NCBI GenBank assembly: GCA_043818215.1
Contig: JBDRGC010000148.1
Location: 1 to 7,299, forward strand
Source: JBDRGC01 sp043818215
GTDB lineage: Bacteria > Chloroflexota > Anaerolineae > Anaerolineales > UBA11858
Length of the DNA: 7,299 nucleotides
Reading direction: 5' to 3'
Every line of letters starts with the position of its first letter. Within the stretch, counting starts at the first letter, position 1. The position numbers and the translations under genes were made by a program. Of this stretch, positions 5,381-7,299 are shown piece by piece. The notes under the pieces were generated by a model, which worked only from the letters and a program-made list of their open reading frames with translations, searched no databases and had not been told where the DNA came from.

Positions 5381-6213
5381 TGTCTGCACCCACAATATCA
5401 GAGCACAACACCTGCGCGCTTTCAATTGCGGGAATCGGCGTCTCGGCAACCTGTGATAATCCCAAGCTGGCGCAAGCGCTGCAACGCCGGTACCGGGATT
5501 TCCCCGCGGGGGAGGATATTCATCTCTCCGTGGAAATCAAACTGACAGGCCGAGAGCGGTCTTCCGCCATGTTGGACACGGGTGCCACATTCGAAGATGG
5601 CAGGCTGCATTTCACCGCGTCGGGCTACCGGGGCCTCATCGATGAGACCGCAGGTATAGGCCAGTTAGCTCTATCCTCGGCTCAACCAGTCGAGGAGGTG
5701 GAATACTTCCTACGGGTGGCTTATGCCCTGCTGTCCATCCAGGCAGGCGGGATAATGCTCCACGCCGCCGGGGTCGGGCGCGATGGCAAAGCCTATCTTT
5801 TCTTTGGACATTCCGGCAGCGGCAAGACCACCGTCGCACGCCTGTCGCCCAACGATACCGTGTTGAACGACGATCTGGTGCTGCTAATGCCAGTGCCTCC
5901 GGCGGAGGGGGCTGGCTGGCAGGTTTTCGGCACCCCCTTCTGGAACCCTACCCAGGTGAGGCCAACCCCCGCAAGTGCGCCCCTCGCTGCTCTGTACCGG
6001 CTGGTGCAAGACAAAAAAGTCTATTTGCAGGCTATCAGCACCAGCGAGGCCATCGCCGAACTGATCTCCAATGTGCCCGTCATCCCGTCAGACCCGGTAC
6101 GCAGCCTGGAATTGTTGACCCGGCTGCACAAAATCCTGCAAACCACCCCAGCTCACAAATTGCACTTTTTGCCGGACGACTCTTTTTGGGATATGGCGGA
6201 GATTGGAGATTAG
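5380..6213 (+). CDS. HprK-like P-loop ATPase/kinase
   Basis: This 277-residue protein has a divergent N-terminal domain (about 1-115) and a P-loop domain. The latter contains MLHAAGV (126-132), Walker A GHSGSGKTT (143-151) and an acidic NDDLVLL strand (163-169), with GTPFW (184-188) near the nucleotide pocket. This order (LHA, GxSGSGKTT, xDDxVxL) is that of HPr-kinase-like proteins that lack the HPr-binding apparatus. Some homologues serve peptide modification, for example kinases in lasso-peptide clusters, often beside PqqD-like proteins. No PTS, PqqD or precursor gene is visible here, so the substrate is unknown. It is coupled to the FN3-like gene by the TAATG overlap, with AGAGG (5371-5375) as ribosome site. 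Its last codons (EIGD and TAG) are already part of heptamer array C, so the C-terminus may have been altered by the repeat. Confidence 0.82.
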   Translation: MSAPTISEHNTCALSIAGIGVSATCDNPKLAQALQRRYRDFPAGEDIHLSVEIKLTGRERSSAMLDTGATFEDGRLHFTASGYRGLIDETAGIGQLALSSAQPVEEVEYFLRVAYALLSIQAGGIMLHAAGVGRDGKAYLFFGHSGSGKTTVARLSPNDTVLNDDLVLLMPVPPAEGAGWQVFGTPFWNPTQVRPTPASAPLAALYRLVQDKKVYLQAISTSEAIAELISNVPVIPSDPVRSLELLTRLHKILQTTPAHKLHFLPDDSFWDMAEIGD

Positions 6214-6239
6214 AGATTGGAGATTGGAGATTAGAAGTT
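6198..6239 (+). repeat. Heptamer array C1 (GGAGATT), 5 units plus AGAAGTT
   Basis: Five exact units (GGAGATT, with one AGAGATT) plus AGAAGTT begin inside the end of the HprK-like gene. The unit with A instead of G at 6212 creates that gene's TAG stop. Segment 6209-6234 is complementary to 6445-6470 at 24 of 26 positions, making it the left arm of a long inverted repeat. Confidence 0.95.
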
Positions 6240-6240
6240 A

Positions 6241-6282
6241 GGGGTTAGGGGTTAGGGGTTAGGGGTTAGGGGTTAGGGGTTA
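6241..6282 (+). repeat. Telomere-like heptamer array (GGGGTTA)6
   Basis: Six perfect tandem copies of GGGGTTA occur with no substitution. Four or more G4 runs separated by TTA satisfy the classical intramolecular G-quadruplex rule on the plus (coding) strand, so both DNA and the transcript could form one. Perfect identity suggests recent expansion. Confidence 0.97.
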
Positions 6283-6290
6283 GGAATGGC

Positions 6291-6444
6291 CTGCTTCCTG
6301 CCTCCTGTCTCCTGCTTCCTGCCTCCTGCTTCCTGCCTCCTGTCTCCTGCTTCCTGCCCCCTGCCTCCTGCCTCCTGCCTCCTGCCTCCTGCCTCCTGCC
6401 TCCTGCCTCCTGCCTCCTGCCTCCTGCTTCCTGCCTCCTGCTCC
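6291..6444 (+). repeat. Heptamer array C2 (CTGCCTC), 22 units
   Basis: Exactly 22 units occupy 154 bases. The main unit is CTGCCTC, with CTGCTTC, CTGTCTC, CTGCCCC and CTGCTCC variants. The right half has eight or more perfect copies in a row. The minus strand reads GAGGCAG repeats, with an apparent heptad peptide (GGRRQEA) because seven bases times three frames gives seven codons; this is not considered coding. Confidence 0.97.
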
Positions 6445-6470
6445 CCAATCTCTAATCTCCAATCTCTAAT
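6445..6470 (+). repeat. Heptamer array C3 (CCAATCT / CTAATCT), inverted partner of C1
   Basis: The units CCAATCT, CTAATCT, CCAATCT and CTAAT reverse-complement to the GGAGATT/AGAGATT units of C1 (24 of 26 positions over 6209-6234). They end 12 bases before the sigma factor start codon, leaving TTACAAGATGTAG as its whole 5' flank. Confidence 0.93.
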
Positions 6471-6482
6471 TACAAGATGTAG

Positions 6483-7067
6483 ATGAACAAAGCAACCCGC
6501 CCACAGACCCCAGACCGCGATCTGCTGCGCAAGGCTGCCCAGGGCAACGATTCTGCCTTTGGCGACCTTTATGATCGCTACAACGTGCCCATCTACAATT
6601 ATCTCCTGCGCCTGATCCACGAGCAGACCGCGGCCGAGGACTTGCTGCAAGAGGTGTTCGTGGCAGCCTGGCAAGGAGCGGGGCGATTCCGGGGGCGTGC
6701 GTCGGTCAAGACCTGGCTGTTCCGCATTGCCCACAACCAGGCCGTCTCGTGGCTGCGGCACAATAGCCACGAGCAGCCCTCCCCCCAAACCGCGGACGAG
6801 TTGCCGGAATCCACCCCGGGAGACGAATTTACGCCCGAGGCTCAAATCATCGCCAGTTGGCAGACGGGGCAAATCACCGCGGCACTGGATCAACTCTCGG
6901 AAAAACACCGGGCGGTGGTGGAGTTGACCTTCTCGCATGATTTCTCCCAAAAAGAGATCGCTGACATTATGAACTGCCCCACTGGGACGGTGAAGAGTCG
7001 CATGAATTATGCCTTGCAGCGGCTGAATGGCATCTTGAAGAAGATGGGGCTAGGGACTAGGGACTAG
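6483..7067 (+). CDS. ECF-type sigma-70 family RNA polymerase sigma factor
   Basis: This 194-residue cytoplasmic regulator directs RNA polymerase to a dedicated promoter set. Region 2 spans about 14-95, with DLYDRYNVPIYNYLLRL, AEDLLQEVFVAAW (51-63) and TWLFRIAHNQAVSWLR. An acidic linker follows (about 96-120). Region 4 (about 133-187) has LSEKHRAVVELTF and the helix-turn-helix FSQKEIADIMNCPTGTVKSR (154-173), which reads the -35 element. The length is normal for ECF factors, and no extra C-terminal domain is present. The ATG lacks a convincing Shine-Dalgarno; array C3 ends 12 bases upstream. The last residues (GLGTRD) and TAG stop are encoded by heptamer array D1. A promoter with a GAACC -35 and the start of a probable anti-sigma gene lie downstream. 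The signal sensed is unknown. Confidence 0.93.
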   Translation: MNKATRPQTPDRDLLRKAAQGNDSAFGDLYDRYNVPIYNYLLRLIHEQTAAEDLLQEVFVAAWQGAGRFRGRASVKTWLFRIAHNQAVSWLRHNSHEQPSPQTADELPESTPGDEFTPEAQIIASWQTGQITAALDQLSEKHRAVVELTFSHDFSQKEIADIMNCPTGTVKSRMNYALQRLNGILKKMGLGTRD

Positions 7068-7115
7068 GGATCAGGAACAAGGGATCAGGGATCAGGGATC
7101 AGGAATCAGGGATCA
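7046..7115 (+). repeat. Heptamer array D1 (GGGACTA / GGGATCA), 10 units
   Basis: Ten exact-length units (GGGGCTA, GGGACTA twice, GGGATCA with GGAACAA and GGAATCA variants) begin inside the sigma gene. The first three units encode its last six residues and stop. They are the same unit family as the right end of array A1, 2.6 kb away. Confidence 0.95.
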
Positions 7116-7120
7116 GGTTA

Positions 7121-7180
7121 CCAATGCACCAATCTCCAATCTCCAATCTCCAATTACCAACTTACCAACCCACCAATTTT
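7121..7180 (+). repeat. Heptamer array D2 (CCAATCT), drifting to 8-base spacing
   Basis: The units CCAATGCA, CCAATCT (three times), CCAATTA, CCAACTTA, CCAACCCA and CCAATTTT belong to the family of array C3 and are complementary to A1/C1 units. The edges drift to 8-base spacing, unlike the strict cores. The last unit runs into the ECF promoter candidate. Confidence 0.85.
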
Positions 7181-7206
7181 GAACCTTTTTGGGAGTTTGG
7201 CGACTA
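7181..7206 (+). promoter_or_regulatory. Candidate ECF sigma-dependent promoter
   Basis: GAACC followed by a T run (7181-7190) matches the GGAAC/GAACC -35 class recognised by many ECF factors. CGACTA (7201-7206) begins 15 bases later and could be the -10. It sits just after an ECF sigma gene and 56 bases before a probable anti-sigma start, so autoregulation by that sigma factor is a natural inference. Confidence 0.5.
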
Positions 7207-7261
7207 TAGTTGTAAAGAGATTAAAGATTAATGATTAAAGGCTAGATGAGTAGCTGACCCG

Positions 7262-7299
7262 ATGAAAGATTTACTCCCCTGGTACGCTAATGATAGGCT
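7262..7299 (+). CDS. Partial CDS, probable anti-sigma factor N-terminus (runs off the window)
   Basis: Only 12 codons are visible: MKDLLPWYANDR. The LLPWYAN(G/D)RL pattern is typical of the N-terminus of zinc-finger (zf-HC2) anti-sigma factors, where the H-x3-C-x2-C site follows about 20-30 residues later. Its position downstream of an ECF sigma gene fits a sigma/anti-sigma pair. The ribosome site is weak. The zinc-binding residues, a transmembrane segment and the rest of the protein lie beyond the edge, so the assignment is provisional. Confidence 0.5.
   Translation, partial: MKDLLPWYANDR

Noticed and set aside
6241..6282. True telomere or linear chromosome end
   Set aside because: GGGGTTA is telomere-like, but it lies between two bacterial genes with only six copies and other heptamers beside it.
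6266..6950. Minus-strand open frames encoding GGRRQEA heptad repeats
   Set aside because: They are translations of the CTGCCTC array; a 7-base unit without stops is open in all three frames and yields a 7-residue repeat. One also runs antisense through the sigma gene.
4335..7180. CRISPR array
   Set aside because: Units are 7 bases with no spacers, so these are simple tandem repeats; no cas gene is present.

Overview
The window looks like an accessory stretch of a free-living bacterial chromosome with high-GC genes. I favour Chloroflexota (Anaerolineae-like). This rests on gene style and on the abundance of intergenic heptamer repeats. Similar short tandem heptamers (STRRs) were described in cyanobacteria, so that phylum is not excluded. 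No rRNA, tRNA, CRISPR array or transposase gene is visible.

Layout. 1-273 has no gene I can support, only a short dispersed-repeat-like motif. A YhhN-family lysoplasmalogenase lies on the minus strand (274-984). A three-stem-loop dispersed element follows (1016-1149), then a C/G-run inverted repeat (1217-1310). Next is a visibly lower-GC orphan gene on the minus strand (1355-2014) and a second copy of the three-stem-loop element (2046-2197). A plus-strand pair comes next: an HD-domain 5'-nucleotidase of the YfbR/HDDC2 type (2264-2872) and a metal-dependent TIM-barrel enzyme resembling CbiR (2908-3831). The latter converges on, and overlaps by 4 bases, a YqiA-like alpha/beta hydrolase on the minus strand (3828-4334).

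The right half is dominated by tandem heptamers. A G-rich/C-rich pair of arrays (4335-4547) abuts the hydrolase start codon. A third, partial copy of the stem-loop element (4584-4651) is followed by a candidate promoter, two more heptamer arrays (4698-4823) and leader hairpins. Then comes a tightly packed unit: a membrane-anchored FN3-like protein (4901-5380) whose stop overlaps the start of an HprK-like P-loop ATPase (5380-6213). A 273-base composite heptamer array separates this from an ECF sigma factor (6483-7067). After one more array there is an ECF-type promoter candidate (7181-7206) and the first 12 codons of a probable anti-sigma gene (7262 to the edge).

How they fit together. The HD nucleotidase and TIM-barrel genes are probably co-transcribed. 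The FN3-like and HprK-like genes are almost certainly translationally coupled. The sigma factor, the GAACC-type promoter and the putative anti-sigma start suggest a self-contained regulatory module. The most unusual aspect is the repeat landscape. Nearly every array has a 7-base unit despite unrelated unit sequences, and several arrays are built as inverted pairs. Arrays also supply the stop codons of two genes and touch the start codon of a third.
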